DNA of 64,000 nucleotides from Penicillium oxalicum (GCF_001723175.1 NC_064651.1:3348001-3412000), one strand, 5' to 3'; positions 1 through 12,033 are shown, numbered from the stretch's first letter. A program made the numbers and translations. The notes: generated by a model from the letters alone, not told the origin.

Positions 1-1013
1 GCCATTCACTCCCTTCTCTTCCCCGGCGCAATCTCGCGATGACACGATATGACCATGTACAATCTGACGACGTACAATGACTGCAGCGATTGCACTTTCT
101 CTGACATACCTTTCAACTGGACTTTCCCTCTTGGTCCCTCCCTGGAGCGCTCTCGATGCTCTCCTTTCTTGCACATTGGCATTTTTAGCGCATATGACAC
201 TCTTTGGCTGACTACCTGATCTCGGGTCGACGGTCTCGAACACTTTAGAACTCTTTTTTTGGGGGGGTTGTCCGTTTTGCTTGTTGTCCTGCTGCCTTAC
301 CGCCCTGTTCTGCCCTGCTATTCCTGTTCCATCTGGTCTTCTTTCATTTTTTGTATTTTTCTCTTCTTTCCCTCTCTTTCCGAACAAGGTGTTTCCCTCT
401 TTTCTTCACAGTGCTTAGACCACTGCTTTCGGGACTATTTGAATTGTTGAATTGCCTTTGGCAATTTTCGCTCTATTCCCCATTTTTTCTTCTTCTATAA
501 TTCTATGTCACTCTTCTGTTTGTTTATTGTTCTTCCCGTCATTCAATATGTACTTGGTGAATTCCAATTGAATCCTTCGCCTTGAGCTTCGTGCGGGCTA
601 TCTGCCACGGTGCTGGTCTTGGCATGCGTAGAGATCCACGTCTTTGTTGATGGATTGATTTCGGTCCTGAATCCTACGAGCTCCCTATGTGCAAATCCTC
701 TCTTCTCAGGTGACCTCCCGCCTGGCAACGTACGTAGATTCCTTCCAGTGTTCCGGGGGTATGCTTTCCTCCGCGGTCCGATTTGGTCGGACGGAAAGGG
801 CTAGAGCCTCTCTCCCCATGTTGTTCCTCTCTTTGCACGCTGTAGGATGGATCGAAGCACAGTATTTTCACACCATCAATCGCTCCATGGCGCCCCCGAC
901 GCTGGAATCTCGACCCCCTCGACCCACGGCAGGTTGGACACCCTGCAGGTTGATGGCTACCACATCCACTCCAGGTCGGGTCGGATCGGCTGTTCAGAGC
1001 CGTGAAAGTGTTT
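1..1013. other. Left flank without a recognisable gene
   Basis: No credible coding sequence is visible. About 241-545 is strongly pyrimidine-rich on the + strand (many T/C runs), the composition usually found just upstream of fungal transcription starts or in 5' leaders. No + strand gene follows before the minus-strand RWD gene. The stretch may be 3' flank of the RWD gene plus regulatory DNA of a gene outside the window. Confidence 0.4.
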
Positions 1014-1916
1014 CTAGAATATGACCTTTTCAAATGCATGTTGTAATCCCTTGCTCCCCAGCCATGCCTCCAAAGCCTGCATATCACCTCGGTTGGCTCG
1101 TTGCCCACCGCGTTCCCCCAACGAGTCTGTGATCTCCTCCATCCCCGGGAACACTCGCTGGACATCTTCCGTTTCTCGGAATCGCTCACTGACTTTCTTT
1201 TGATGACTCGGGATGTCACCCCAGGAATGCGTCTTGATGAAGCTCATGTATGCATCAATGTCCCCCGATTGCCCTTCTAAGCAAAGCACTCCCGGTTTTC
1301 CCGCGAGTACAAAGCCCGTCAGTGCATATCCGGGGGCCAGATGGACCATATCGTCGCGCTTCTTCCGCGTTGAGAGGGATGGGAAATAGAGCCACACTCG
1401 CACTAGGGGACCGGTCCGACGTCCTTGCGCGTCCGTCTCCCCCCCTTCTCTGGAAGACATGGCTTGGCGACGCTTAGTTTCGAGAAAGCGAGCACCCTCT
1501 GCTTGAATATAGTCAAATGCTTCCAAGGTGTCCTCTGTCGGGATCGCAGCAGACAAGGCTGCCACTTCCGCCTTGGACATCCACTCGGGCTGCCGTAACG
1601 AATATCCAATTGGCGGAAGTTGGTCCGCGCTTTCCTGGCCCCCCGTTGATCGGAGTGGAAAGGAGATGTGCACTTGGATACTCTTGCCCTCGTCTGCGAT
1701 TGGGAGACGGACAGTCACGGAGATGCTGGATGGGATCTGCAGTGATACCGGCGCAGAGGTTGGGTCCAGACACCACTCGCGCAGGCTGGCAATACACTCG
1801 GTGGTGGATTCGGAGACCTCCACTTCTCCCGGAGAGGGATACATGGCCGCGATCAGATCAATGGCGGCAAGTTGGGCTTCGACCAGCTCTGCGGGCAGTA
1901 CCATTGCGTCCATCAT
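1014..1916 (-). CDS. RWD domain protein with C-terminal DUF1115 (RWDD2-like)
   Basis: Intronless gene of 300 residues. The N-terminal half (PAELVEAQLAAIDLIAAMYP onward) has the layout of an RWD domain: an initial helix followed by strands that include IPSSISVTVRLP. The C-terminal half (VRVWLYFPSLSTRKKRDDMV ... ending about 20 residues after LEAWLGSKGL) resembles the DUF1115 domain that follows RWD in RWDD2 proteins. RWD domains mediate protein-protein contacts, and no enzyme motif is visible. The frame stays open for 27 codons upstream with only a GTG, so I chose the first ATG of the Met-Met pair at 1916; the second Met is equally possible. It is divergent from the oxidoreductase at 2758. The family call is reasonably sure; the precise role is unknown. 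Confidence 0.8.
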   Translation of the reverse strand: MMDAMVLPAELVEAQLAAIDLIAAMYPSPGEVEVSESTTECIASLREWCLDPTSAPVSLQIPSSISVTVRLPIADEGKSIQVHISFPLRSTGGQESADQLPPIGYSLRQPEWMSKAEVAALSAAIPTEDTLEAFDYIQAEGARFLETKRRQAMSSREGGETDAQGRRTGPLVRVWLYFPSLSTRKKRDDMVHLAPGYALTGFVLAGKPGVLCLEGQSGDIDAYMSFIKTHSWGDIPSHQKKVSERFRETEDVQRVFPGMEEITDSLGERGGQRANRGDMQALEAWLGSKGLQHAFEKVIF

Positions 1917-2757
1917 GATGACTGTATCGGGGAGAGTTGAAGTTGGACCTGTCTCGAGGAATCGTCCAGATCCAAGGAGAGTTTCATCGTCTGGCACTCA
2001 AAATCAATCATATCCCCCACGTGGACCCGCCGCGGGTGAGGTTCCGCTTGCCAGTTGACGGACGATTACTTGGCGTGGGTCGTGATGAGATTTATCTGCT
2101 GGTGACTCTCTCTCTCTCTCTCTCTCTCTCTGTGATGCACAGTGGATCATCACCAGTGCGTGGCAAGATGAGATATTGAGAACAAATCAAAGACTCTGCC
2201 AACCTCGTAGAGAACTTAGCTTGGAGTACCTGGTCCCAGCCCGATCTGTCAGAGTACAGACTGTACTTCAACGTATCCATTTAATCTTCTTGATGACTCC
2301 TCGACTCATTCACTCGGGATGAACTTTCCCTCTCATAGACAGTCTCGATCCATCGCCTTCCACGTCAACGATGAGACGCATCCGAGCTCAAAGAGGCAGA
2401 TCCATTTTAGGCTGAATGAGAGGTTGACTCCCGCCACCATCCCGTTGCCAAAAGAGAACAAGGCTGTCGAATCCTGAAATTGGATCACTACACGAATTCA
2501 CGAATTGGGGTATACTTTTCCAAGCTTGTCCGTCTCCCCCCCCCCCCCCCTCCTTTGACCAGCAAATATCCTGGTCTCGTGCGCACGAGAGTATCTCCCA
2601 GGACTGCGGGTGTATACTTAATAGAGAAGTCCTGCCTTCCCATTCATCATTCTAGCTTCTCCTTGAATTTGACTCTATCCATTTGTCTCCAAATAAATCG
2701 TCAGTTTCTGCCTCCCTTAATTTTTTTTATTTCTTTTTTCAAAAAGCAAAAAACAAA
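1917..2757. promoter_or_regulatory. Divergent intergenic region, RWD gene / oxidoreductase
   Basis: About 840 bp between two divergent starts. It holds a (CT)13 run at about 2106-2131, a C15 run at 2536-2550, and a T-rich and then A-rich stretch immediately before the ATG at 2758 (about 2720-2757). These are typical fungal promoter and leader features. No further coding sequence is seen. Confidence 0.5.
2106..2131. repeat. (CT)13 dinucleotide microsatellite
   Basis: Uninterrupted CT repeat read directly in the sequence, in the intergenic region upstream of the RWD gene. Confidence 0.9.
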
Positions 2758-4141
2758 ATGCCCATCGGCGTAGCACTGATCGGGGGAGGAATCTGGGCAC
2801 GAGAAGAGCATCTTGTAAGATTAGATTACATCCCATTTACATAATTGGCAAATTTCGAACCAGATCACTCATTGGGGGGGTTTTCATTGAACAGCCAGCC
2901 ATCCTCGCGTCGGAAGATTTGACTCTCAAGGCTATCTATTCACGGTCGCGCAAGTCCGCAGAGGAAACAGCCAGCGCATCCAAAACCCAAGTCGACCTGT
3001 ACTCGGACGACTCGGAGCACGGCTACGATGAATTATTGAAACGCAACGATATCGAGGCCGTGATCATTGCGTGAGTCTGCTGCATCTTCCTAGTTACTCT
3101 GAACGAGACACCTCGACTGACCGAATGATCTTCTGTTTTTTCTTTTTTTTTTTCGACAGACTTCCCATCGTTTCCCAGGCCTCGTATATCCGTGCGGCGC
3201 TTCTCGCGAACAAGCATGTCCTGTCGGAAAAGCCCGTCGCCGAGAACGTGGCAGAGGCAAAAGAATTGATCAAATGGTACGGCGACGAGATCAAACCCCA
3301 TGGTAAAGTGACCTGGGGTGTGGGTGAGAACTTTCGCTATCTCGACACCTTTCGACATGCACGAGAGAAAATCAAGGAGCTCGGCAAGATCACCGGGTTT
3401 CTGGTGAGGCTATACGGCGATGTTCAACCCGATGGGAAATTTTACAGTAAGTGATGTCTTTTCTCGAGAATGCGATGGTCTTTGGCAATACAAGCCGAAC
3501 AGTCGCTGATGTTGATTCCCGCCCCCTTCTTTACAACCCCCCTCAGATACGGATTGGAGAAAGGTGCCCACTCACCAAGGTGGTTTTATTCTCGATGGTG
3601 GTGTCCATTTTACAGCTGGTCTCCGCTACCTGCTAGGTAGCAATGTTCACATCACCCAAGTATCCGCATTTACTACTTTGATCAAAGACTACTTACCCCC
3701 CGTTGACACGGTGAATGCCATCCTCAAAGCCAACACGGGTGCCCAGGGGACTCTCCAGGTCTCGATGGGTACTCATGGCCCTGCGCCTGAATGGACGGTC
3801 GGGTGTGAGAAAGGTAGCGTGAGCGTGGGAGACTCGAGCGTCACGGTGAGAATGGCCGATGGCCAGGAACACGTCGACAAGATTGAAAATGAGCGCAGCG
3901 GTGTGCCGCCAGAAGTGAGGCTGTGGGCGAAGGCTCTTGCGGGTGGTAAAGTGAATCCGGAACAGAGTCCTAGTCAGGCACTGGCTGATCTTGAGCTGGT
4001 GAGTGATTCGTTCAGGTGGTATCGAACATGTATACTGACTATTGTTGACCGGTTGAATGGCAGATCGAATTGATGCTACGTTCGGGCGAGAATAATGGAC
4101 AACCTCAAACTTGCCAGTGTCAACAATCAGCTGATGTTTGA
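2758..4141 (+). CDS. Gfo/Idh/MocA-family NAD(P)-dependent oxidoreductase
   Basis: Five exons: 2758-2814, 2895-3070, 3160-3446, 3547-3998, 4064-4141; 349 residues. The N-terminus MPIGVALIGGGIWARE has the Gly-rich dinucleotide-binding loop of a Rossmann fold. The EKP motif (HVLSEKPVAENV) that contacts the nicotinamide in this family follows, and then the second alpha/beta domain with GGFILDGGVHF. All four introns start with GT and end with AG, and the phases join cleanly. The last intron (3999-4063) is needed to replace a read-through tail with ADLELIELMLRSGENN, which suits the family C-terminus. The substrate cannot be told from sequence; family members act on sugars, inositols and dihydrodiols. 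It is transcribed convergently with the RNase T2 gene, with 278 bp between stops. Confidence 0.88.
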
Positions 4142-4419
4142 AATACGCAAATCGTCAAGCTTGAAAGATCTTGTCGTGGGGATCTGGACTGATGGAAATA
4201 TCCCGGCTGTGTTTCGAGACCGATTCTGAATGTACTTCGTGGGGTTGAGTCTGGTATGACTCGGGCCACTACAACATGAAGCAAAGGCTTGAGAAAAGCG
4301 CAACTGAGAAAACAACAGAGATCATTTCACGTATCTTCGATGGATTCAAAATCATGTCCTGTAGTTGACAAAACGGAGGCACTTAAAAGTAAATTGTGCA
4401 TCACGACTGTCCCGATGCA

Positions 4420-5952
4420 TCAAAAGGCCCCCTTTGGTGCCCAGGTTAGCTCAACTTCTATCAAATGCTCCGCCTTGGAAGCGTAGACGGGGCTTTGCAC
4501 GTGGCCCTTTGGCGCTTTGTCGGCGTAGAAAGTGGTGTTACCAGCGTAAGTGATTTTGTCACCGGTGATCTGATAAACCTTGAATGTCAGTTTGAGCTTT
4601 TAAAGAGACTTGAAGGCCGGTGCATTTCTTCTGACGAACCGTAAATTCACTGGGCTTGCTGATGTGACTATGACACTTGAGAGCATCGTCCTCGAATGCG
4701 CACAGGCCTTTGCTGGATTTCAAAGTAAAAGTGTCGTCTGCAGATCATTTCATCAGCACACTTTGACGAAAATACGGTAGAAAGCAGGTACCGAGACTAC
4801 TGACCCCTAACCTTCTGCGCTCTGAAAGTGGCGCATGTACCGGACGTGAACCAGGTGCCGTAGCTGATGATACATCCTCGCCTTTGGTTGAGCGTCGATA
4901 CGATCACACTGCCTCTTTGTGACCCTGGACGATGGGTTTGCGTGGGCTCAGATCCACGTGTGGTGGTTCTGGTGGGCTCGGGTGCGGATCGTTTGGGCGG
5001 ATAGCGAATGCCGCGCTTGGGACAGTTGGACGTTTGGCCGTCTTCAAACGATGTCAGCTTGACCCAGTCAAAATCTTTCGTCTGAGGGGGAAATTCGCAC
5101 CTGGGGGAGCCGAGACAAATTGCCCGGTTTGCAAGCTTCCCGCAATGTTGAAGTGATACCAAATCTCACTCAGGGAGCCCTGCCGGCAGTGTACGGTGAC
5201 CGGAGCGCCATGACCCCGTTCGAGGGCATCCTCGATGTCCGCAAGAGCGTAGGTTTGGGAATGAGACGGCACGATACCATTTGCCGCCAGGAACTGTTCC
5301 AAAGGTTAGCGCATAGGCCTTTCGAATGTGAAGACGCATACCACCAACCTCATACGAGGGGACCTGCTTGAAGATTTCAACTGATTTGTCGAAATAATCA
5401 ACAACATCCTGCTGAGGCTGATAGTTCTCGTAGCATCGCGTCTCAAGAGTGCTGACACAGGTTCCGTGCTTCTCCCATTCATGTTGCCACAGGTGAGCAT
5501 CATCTCCCTGGTAATCTTTCCAAAACTCGCTCATATACTGGAGGAGGTCGGCCCGGCCAGCGTCGACCAGAATTAACGAGATGTTGCTGTATCTCCGCTT
5601 GGGATCACAGAACTGGTCAAACCCGCCATTGCAGTGATCGGGCCTATTCTCGGTTATTTTCCAACTCGTTCGGAGAGCCATGTTCAGGATCTAGACGGTT
5701 GCCTTACCATAGTCCATGTATCGTCCACGAATCGTCTGGACCGACCGCGGGGTCTGCGTCCCAGAATTGAGTCTGCAGCATCTGACCCCCAGGGTAATTG
5801 AAACAACAGGTGTCCTGGCCATGGTACTGTATCTTGCAGCTGATTTCCTTCGAAGGGCACGATCTGGATATCCCGGGGGTTGATGGCTTATCGTCCGCGG
5901 CGGACGATAACCACCAGGTACCCAACGCTTTGAGGATCTTCTGGGGACCCAT
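4420..5952 (-). CDS. rny1: Ribonuclease T2-like, secreted or vacuolar (Rny1 type)
   Basis: Endoribonuclease that cleaves RNA through 2',3'-cyclic phosphates. Both active-site blocks are intact: WTIHGLWPD (His79) and HEWEKHGTC (Glu137, His141). Cysteine pairs around CCFNYPGG match the fungal enzymes. The C-terminal extension typical of Rny1 proteins is present (GTWFTSGTCATFR, then FTLKSSKGLCAFEDDA). Proposed exons on the minus strand: 5952-5708, 5643-5349, 5293-5101, 5041-4805, 4737-4640, 4578-4420, giving 408 residues. Donors at 5348 (GTTGGT), 4804 (GTCAGT) and 4639 (GTTCGT) are weak but are the ones that keep the family frame. The start is the ATG at 5952; an in-frame ATG lies at 5985. The leader (KILKALGTWWLSSAA) is only moderately hydrophobic, so secretion is inferred mainly from the family and the Cys pattern. 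Confidence 0.85.
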
Positions 5953-6310
5953 TTTGCCCACCGTTTGTGGTTCTCGAGAGCCCATGATACAAGACCAAGG
6001 GTGATAGATTGTATATGTTACGCGTAGTTGGGACAAGAAGAATGAGTGGTGTCTCGAGTGATATATTTACAGAGATCATTGAATGGATCGGACCTGGGGG
6101 AGCTGTTATCGCTCCCCGACACGTGCCAAGCTCCGATGACTAAGTCGATCACGGGCAGCCCCCAGCCGCGTGATCTGATCACGATCCTGGAGGAAGCTCC
6201 GCAGTGGAGACAATCGTCAAAACAGATTAGGGGGCGGGAGAGAGGGGGGTATCTTAGTTCGTCTGTTGCTCGATGCGCCAAAAAATGATCCAAGTCAAAA
6301 GGTAGTGCAC
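5953..6310 (-). promoter_or_regulatory. Promoter region of the RNase T2 gene
   Basis: This 358 bp gap lies between the stop of the upstream DUF155 gene and the chosen RNase T2 start, with both genes on the minus strand. It must contain the RNase promoter and the DUF155 3' end. A GC-rich ACGCGT occurs near 6018. No additional exon with a convincing signal peptide was found here. Confidence 0.4.
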
Positions 6311-7763
6311 TTACGCACTCTCAGACTCTGGATGCGGCGGGTGTGGGGTTTGTTCCTGTCCATGCTTCCTCTCCTTCCACAACCGCAATACCTCAAAGCC
6401 AACCTCGACGGCGATGAGGAGAATGATAATCCATTCCAATCGAAGTCCATGCGTCTCGCTGAGACGTTCACGGAGCACGCTTGCGATTTCTTGAGCATAG
6501 TCCATCTTTTCATTCAGAAGCTTGATCCGGATTCCCACATCAAGAGCTCGGCCAACTTGCTCGTAATAGCCTTCCAGGCCAAGCTCGTGCCGACTATCCC
6601 AAAAGAGGTCTGGAAGAGAATCTGTCAGTTCTGAGTAGAGATTGAGCTGTGCCCGGACGCTGAGCAGCTGTCCAGTCTTGCGAAGAATGAAATCCCGAGT
6701 GTACGGGAGACGCGAGCCTTGAGAGAGCAAAGTTGGGATGCTTCGGGTGGATTCAAAGTAATTGGACAGCAGGCTTTCCAGAACGGCAAGCTTCGTGCTT
6801 CGTGCGAGGCCGGAGGAAAAAGCCACTTTGGTCAGAACAGTGTCAACAGACTGCTGACTCGCATGAAGTGATTGCGGTGCATGGTCTCCCGATCGAGTGC
6901 CCAGAATAATAGTGTCTCCCTTGATGATACTGTTTTCACGCGAGGGATCCTCCACGAATTCAAGATCCTCGGTCTCCAAGTTGTCCACGTGGGCCCCCTC
7001 AGCAGCGGGAAGTAACGTTCTTGTTGCCAGAAAGGATGTGAACCCCTCAGGAAGTGACCATGCGACCACTGTCCCAGATGGAAAGACGAAGACATCCCCG
7101 ACCTGATCAGCAGAGAGATCATCAGTAGAAGGGTTTCCCACCCGTCTAATGGAATCAATGGGTATCTGGACATGTACTACCTGCGGGTACAGTCCAGTAT
7201 CTAGTGGATCGGGCTCGTAACCCTTATCTTGAAGAATTTCTCGAACTTTGCGAATATCGAATTTTTCTGCAACAGCGTAGGCAGTGACAACCTAGGCGAT
7301 CACGTCCAAGTATTAGTACGGTCACACATCGTCTTCCATCGCAGCAGAGTATATCGAGGAATATCAGTACCCTAGCATGGTAAATGCCCTGCTCTTTAAG
7401 CTGGGCTTTTGAGATGAACCCGTCTTTTGACCTTTGTGCCTCGACCGCAACACGCCTCAACGAAGTTGGGGCTGCGGGTCCTCGACCACCACGGCGTCGC
7501 TGCTTTTGCGAATCGGGGCTGTCTGAGAGTCCGTCATTCTTGCCAAGCTGTTTTTGCGCCAGAAGAGCATTGGATGAGAAAAAGTCCTTTCGGCGGGGAG
7601 AATTCAGAGCTGGTAGTGCATGTAGATACTGGTTTCGCGAATTCCGGTGAAGTGAACTGACCACATTGCGCTTGCAAGCTAAGCAGAGGGCATTTTTCGC
7701 AAACATGGCGGCTCCAACAAAAGTCGAGCGGAGGAAATCCAACGATGTCATGAGCTGCAGCAC
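6311..7763 (-). CDS. DUF155 (RMND1/Mrx10-like) mitochondrial inner-membrane protein
   Basis: Two exons, 7763-7371 and 7291-6311, give 457 residues. The 79-nt intron joins YHAR to VVTAYAVAEKFDIRKVREIL in phase 0. The N-terminus (FLRSTFVGAAMFAKNALC, rich in Arg/Ser and lacking acidic residues) looks like a mitochondrial presequence. The body matches DUF155: GDVFVFPSGTVVAWSLPEG, a long helical section (STKLAVLESLLSNYFEST), and a C-terminal membrane segment LEWIIILLIAVEVGFEVLRL before a short charged tail. Family knowledge: RMND1 and yeast Mrx10 are mitochondrial membrane proteins linked to mitochondrial translation. Met at 7751 is an alternative start. It is divergent from Vps41 over only 151 bp. 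Confidence 0.85.
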
Positions 7764-7914
7764 TGCGGGCCGAGGGTCCCTCCCGCTTAGTCATGATAGC
7801 TCCACCCAGACCCCGGCAGCTCCCAGCATCTATTCCCGTCCACCCTCCGCGTTTATGTACGTCGTCACTCCGATCTGATCTGTCTGGAGCTCCCAGGCGC
7901 CAAGAGCACTCGCC
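7764..7914. promoter_or_regulatory. Short bidirectional promoter, DUF155 gene / vps41
   Basis: The two ATGs are 151 bp apart and divergent. The gap is rich in C on the + strand and contains TACGTCGTCA near 7858. It must hold both 5' leaders and any shared control elements. Confidence 0.55.
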
Positions 7915-10900
7915 ATGGATGCGCCGGGCTTGAACATGAGACAGAAAGAAGCTGGTGTGGGGGCTTCAAGAGCTCATTCACTATCCGAACGGACGCAATC
8001 CTCCTCGAGCACCGTCTTGGGCACACACCAGCGGGATTCGCAAGATGCAGACAGCGATGGTGCAGGCAGTGAACACCCCGACGGGGACGATGATGATGAG
8101 GAAGAAGCTGATGATGAGATCAATGACGAAGATTCCGATGAGGATGATGACGAAGACGAAGACGAGCCTCGACTCAAATATACACATATTACCAAGCTTC
8201 TGGGGTCAGTTTATCGCAATGGGGATGCGACGAGCACCTTCCTCGTCGCTGGGGACAAGATGGTGAGTCGCCGGTCAGTTCGCTCATGAAATATGCTAGA
8301 CTGACCTCGGTGTAATAGATCATGGGAACTCACAACGGTGTCATTGTAAGTCAGACTTTTGTTCGGTGGCTATGTTTTGTGAGAGAGATCCAGGCATTGG
8401 CTCATTCGTCATCCAGCACGTTCTTTCATTACCGAACTTGCAACCGCTCCGGGTATACCACGCTCATTCGGCCAGCGTAACGTCTATATCTATATCGCCT
8501 TTCCCGCCACCTCTCCCTCAAATCAGGATCGATGCAGCCACGAAAACAATCATTGAAGACATTCCACCTCCCACTCGGGCGTCAACAAGCTCAGGCAGCA
8601 TTCGCGCGCATCCTAAATCGAATCAGCAATCAAGCATTTTACCGACGCCGTCGAATTCAATTCACATTGCATCTTCGTCAATAGACGGCAACGTATGCAT
8701 CGCATCACTGGTGGACCCCAAGGACATTCTCAAGAGGAATTTCGGGCGACCCGTACAGGCTGTTGCGCTCTCCCCTGATTACAAGAACGACAGGTCTTTT
8801 ATTTCTGGAGGTCGAGCGGGCGAGCTGATCCTAACCACCGGTGGACGGATTGGTGTGAGTTCGAATGCCACAACTATGGGCGGTGCGACTGCGGCGGCTT
8901 CGAGCTGGCTGGGCTCGATGGGGCTGGCAGCCAGTAATGGAAAAGACACAGTTCTCCATAGCGGAGAAGGTACTATCAGTACAATCAAGTGGTCTTTGTC
9001 AGGCAAGTTCGTCACGTGGGTGAATGAAGAAGGTATCAAAATCATGCGATCAAACCTTCATCTTGACGCTCGTGAATCAGAGTTTGCATGGAAGCGAATA
9101 AGCCACATTGATCGACCGAACGGCCCAGGGTGGGAAGAGATGGCCGGGGTGTGGAAAGCTCGAGCGGAGTGGATTGACGATTCAGCATTGGATGATGACA
9201 ATCGACTGGACCCGGGCTATCAAGTCAAGGAGGCAAGCACGGCACAAACCCTACCAGTCGAGAAACCTGAAAAGCTCGTTGTGGGCTGGGGTGGGACGGT
9301 GTGGATAATCGATGTGTTCCCTGATCGAGCGTGCAAATCCTCGAAGGGTCAGCGATATGGCGCCGCTGAGGTGTCTACGATCCTTCGGACAGATTGCGTC
9401 ATCTCGGGTATCTCCTTGTACAGTCCACGTTTACTTGTGGTGCTCGCACATATCGAGGCGACGGGCGATACGCCAGAGAATGCTTCCATTCTATCGGGAA
9501 GAGGGCAACGGCGGGGAAACTTGGAACCCGAGCTGCGGATCATTGACATTGAGACCAAGGAAGAGCTCAGCGCAGATACCCTGTCGTTTGGCCGGTTCGA
9601 AAGCCTCACATCCTCAGACTATCATCTGAGTGTGCTGCCGCCTTGGAAGACTGCAGAGGGTCAAATTGTCCATCGCGGTGCCTTGGGGACCATCGGGCAT
9701 GGTCTTTTGGATGCCACAATGTATCCAGCTCGGCTCTTCAGCTCTGCCGCCAGTATTCGGAGCACAAATAGCGGTGGGGACAGAATGTCCGCTAGGGCGC
9801 CACCTTCATTCATATCCAAGCAGCTCTCCGCCGACGAGTCACCACCCCCCAAAGAAGTACAAGACATGTCACGAGCCTTAGGGGCCAAGATCTTTGTCCA
9901 CAGTCCCTTTGACTGCGTGGTTTCCATGAAACGGGACTTTGCGGACCGTCTCGCCTGGCTGAATGCTCGCGGGCAATACGAGCAAGCATGGAATCTTATT
10001 GACCAACACCCTGAACTAGCCGAGTCGACTTTGGACCCAGGTGAAATTGCACCCGGGCTAAGGTCACGGAGCAGTCTTGGAGAATTCTTTGCCGACGATA
10101 CTGCATCCGTGATGACCGCTGGTCGAGCCAATATCAACCCTGCTGCTGAGCACGAGAAGACCCGAATCGGGGAATTATGGATTGAACAACTGGTAGACCA
10201 AGACAAGTGGTCGGAAGCTGCTGAAGTTTGTGGGAAAGCCTTGCGTAGTACCTCTCGTTGGGAGCACTGGGCGTGGCTTTTCATCAAGCGAGAGAAAATG
10301 GATGAGTTATTGCCTCATATTCCCACCAATTTACACCCATCTCTTTCAGCTGAGATTTACGAAACACTTTTAAACCATTATGTGTCGCATGACTTGGGTC
10401 GATTCAAAGACCTCGTGGACTCATGGCCGGCAGCCTTGTTTGACCCAGATAATGTGACACCACAGGTGAGGGACCGGCTCAATTCCCGTTCAGTGGTTGA
10501 TCAGTCTGAGGACTGGCAATCTCTGACCGATTGCCTCGCTAAACTCTACCTCATGGGCGGGCACTACCGTGAGGCTCTGCATTGCTACATTCAAGTTCAA
10601 GATGCGGAAGCAGTCATGTCTTTGATCAAGGAGCATCATCTGGTTGATGCCGTATCTGATGAGATCCCGGCCTTTATCATGATCCGAATATCCAAACAGC
10701 AGATGAAGTCGGCTTCTAGGGCTGAATTGGAAGAGCTGGCCTCCGAACCCATCCAGCTGTTAGTGAGGGAGGCCTACACGGGCATTGTGCCCCCCGAGGC
10801 AGTTGTATCCCAGCTGAAGGATGCCAACCGGATCCTATTTGTCTACTTCTACCTTCGTGCCCTATGGAGGGGCGAAGCGTTACCACACGATGCATCCAAG

Positions 10901-12033
10901 CCCCGACGCGGCCGAGGAGCTCATTTTCGTGATGCTGCGAATAAATTAGCGGCGGACGAGGGAAAGGCCCTGATCGACGCATTTGCAGACACCGCCGTGG
11001 AAGTGTTTGCCGATTATGATCGTTCTCTACTGATGGAGTTTCTACAAACTAGTATATCATATACATTCGAGACAGCCATCCAGATTTGTGAGCAACGCCG
11101 GTACACGCAAGAGCTCATCTACCTACTATCCAAAATGGGACAGACCAAGCGAGCCCTAAACTTGATTCTGTCTGATTTAAAAGATGTGTCCCAGGCGATC
11201 TCATTTGCAAAATCACAGGACGACCCCGATCTGTGGGAGGATCTCCTCGATTACTCCATGGACAAACCAAAGTTCATTCACGGCCTTCTTGTCGAGGCTG
11301 GTACATCTATCGACCCCATCAAACTGGTTCGCCGAATCCCCAGCGGGTTGGAGATCGAGGGTCTCCGAGATGGGCTAACTCGGCTTATCCGCGAACACGA
11401 CTTGCAAACGAGCATCAGCCAAGGCGCGGCACGTGTTATGCAGAGCGAGGTGGCCCTCGGCATGGACACGCTGCGCAAGGGCCAGCGGCGGGGGATCAAA
11501 TTCATGGTGAATGACCACAAGGCCGCAAGTGGGGAAATGGTACCGGATGGGAAATCTGTCGGTCCACATGGTCATGATCAGCTTTCATTATCCAGTAATT
11601 CAGAGGAGCGCGCGACATCAAGTTCGGGACGGTGCGGTGGCTGCAATGCACCGTTCAAAACAAACGGTATGTATTCCTGTTTGTCTCTTGCTCAAGGAGG
11701 TAAACTGCAACTTGCTAATGTGTTTCCTTGACGATCTTTTCTCCAGAGCGCGAAATCTTGGTAGGCTTCGCCTGTGGGCACATCTTCCACGTCTCGCATC
11801 TACACTCGGAAAGATCTCTTCCACAGTCAACTACCGACACGCCTGATCGGTCTGCAGATCGAACACCACGGCCTTCCTCTCCCGCCGAAGAGGTCACTGT
11901 CTCGAGCGTGTCTCGGACGGTTGGACCCAAGGTCACAACGGCCCGTCTCCTGCGCGACAAAGTCGGGGATGGGTGTCGAATTTGCGCCCTGTCGAGAAAG
12001 ATTGAATCTCTTGGCACCGAGGGTGCTATCTAA
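7915..12033 (+). CDS. vps41: Vps41, HOPS tethering-complex subunit
   Basis: Four exons: 7915-8262, 8319-8345 (a 27-nt micro-exon coding IMGTHNGVI), 8417-11666, 11747-12033; 1303 residues. Vps41 is the HOPS subunit that links Rab7/Ypt7 membranes for fusion at the vacuole. Visible order: a very acidic low-complexity N-terminal tail (about residues 57-85); a beta-propeller that begins YTHITKLLGSVYRNGDATST and contains the conserved QPLRVYHAHSASVTSISISP; a long helical clathrin-heavy-chain-like repeat region (about 600-1150); and a C-terminal RING-type zinc finger with Cys1198, Cys1201, Cys1218, His1220, His1223, His1226, Cys1285 and Cys1288. All exon phases join without a frame break. The call is firm. 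Confidence 0.95.

Noticed and set aside
674..1219. 181-codon minus-strand open frame overlapping the RWD gene's 3' end
   Set aside because: It overlaps the well-supported RWD/DUF1115 frame, is Arg/Ser-rich like a shadow frame, and has no recognisable motif.
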